From: Phycisphaerae bacterium
GTDB lineage: Bacteria > Planctomycetota > Phycisphaerae > Phycisphaerales > SM1A02
Direction of reading: 5' to 3'
DNA length: 32,717 nucleotides
NCBI GenBank assembly: GCA_018665385.1
Contig: JABJDN010000048.1
Span: 1-32,717, forward strand
This document shows positions 32,692-32,717 of this stretch, piece after piece. The notes under the pieces were generated by a model. The model was not told the origin of the DNA and ran no database searches. It worked only from the letters and a program-made list of their open reading frames with translations. Position 1 is the stretch's first letter. The number at the start of each line of letters is the position of its first letter. The position numbers were made by a program, and so were the translations under genes.

Positions 32692-32717
32692 AGATAAACC
32701 TTTATAAAAGCGGAACA

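Noticed and set aside
1-32717. CRISPR arrays, insertion sequences, phage genes, toxin-antitoxin or defence islands
   Set aside because: No regularly spaced repeats, transposase or integrase motifs, or nuclease/toxin-like small gene pairs were seen; the window looks like core chromosome.

Overview
The window reads as a stretch of chromosome from a low-GC, Gram-negative, probably free-living marine planctomycete, most likely a Phycisphaerae-like lineage. This is inference from gene content. The signs are several prepilin-type proteins (one of the H-x9-DG kind abundant in planctomycetes), an exported protein ending in a PAPGA...GTRRRR variant of the PEP-CTERM tail, a Tat-exported Gfo/Idh oxidoreductase, a fliW-csrA pair, an NHS-type nucleoside transporter, and a murC-murB-ddl-ftsQ block without ftsA or ftsZ. 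There are no insertion sequences, phage genes, CRISPR arrays or tRNA/rRNA genes. No gene-free stretch exceeds 300 bases; the longest are 673-952, 11393-11641 and 6875-7070.

Layout. 1-672: 3' part of ruvB. 953-2164: a lone prepilin gene with a strong terminator. 2255-6075: a tight operon for cystathionine beta-synthase, a cystathionine gamma-lyase/synthase family enzyme and glucose-6-phosphate isomerase. 6118-7745 (minus): zinc-ribbon/GYF-like membrane protein, then fliW and csrA; the leader between them is full of small hairpins with GGA loops. 7744-8682: a parvulin-type lipoprotein, divergent from the zinc-ribbon gene and convergent with an lptF-lptG pair (8656-11392, minus). 11642-14905: four pseudopilin/PilX-like genes joined by ATGA overlaps. 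14906-16270 (minus): an NtrC-type sigma-54 response regulator.

16352-22036: murC, murB, ddl, an ftsQ-like gene and a cardiolipin synthase, forming an envelope-building block. 22145-22867: the PAPGA-tail exported protein. 22890-23983 (minus): a predicted outer-membrane barrel protein and a small c-type cytochrome lipoprotein, preceded by a Fur-like 7-1-7 palindrome. 24148-26489: a UPF0173 metallo-hydrolase overlapping an adenine deaminase. 26585-29462: an ATP-grasp enzyme, an FGE-fold lipoprotein without catalytic cysteines, and a Tat-exported Gfo/Idh oxidoreductase, closed by a bidirectional terminator. 29500-32691 (minus): a DEAD-box RNA helicase followed by an MFS nucleoside transporter.

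Most genes are ordinary housekeeping functions. The points most worth a second look are the GGA-hairpin series before fliW and csrA (a possible CsrA feedback circuit), the Fur-like operator before the barrel/cytochrome operon, the ATP-grasp/FGE-like/Gfo-Idh cassette, and two divergent genes that appear to start inside one shared CATG.
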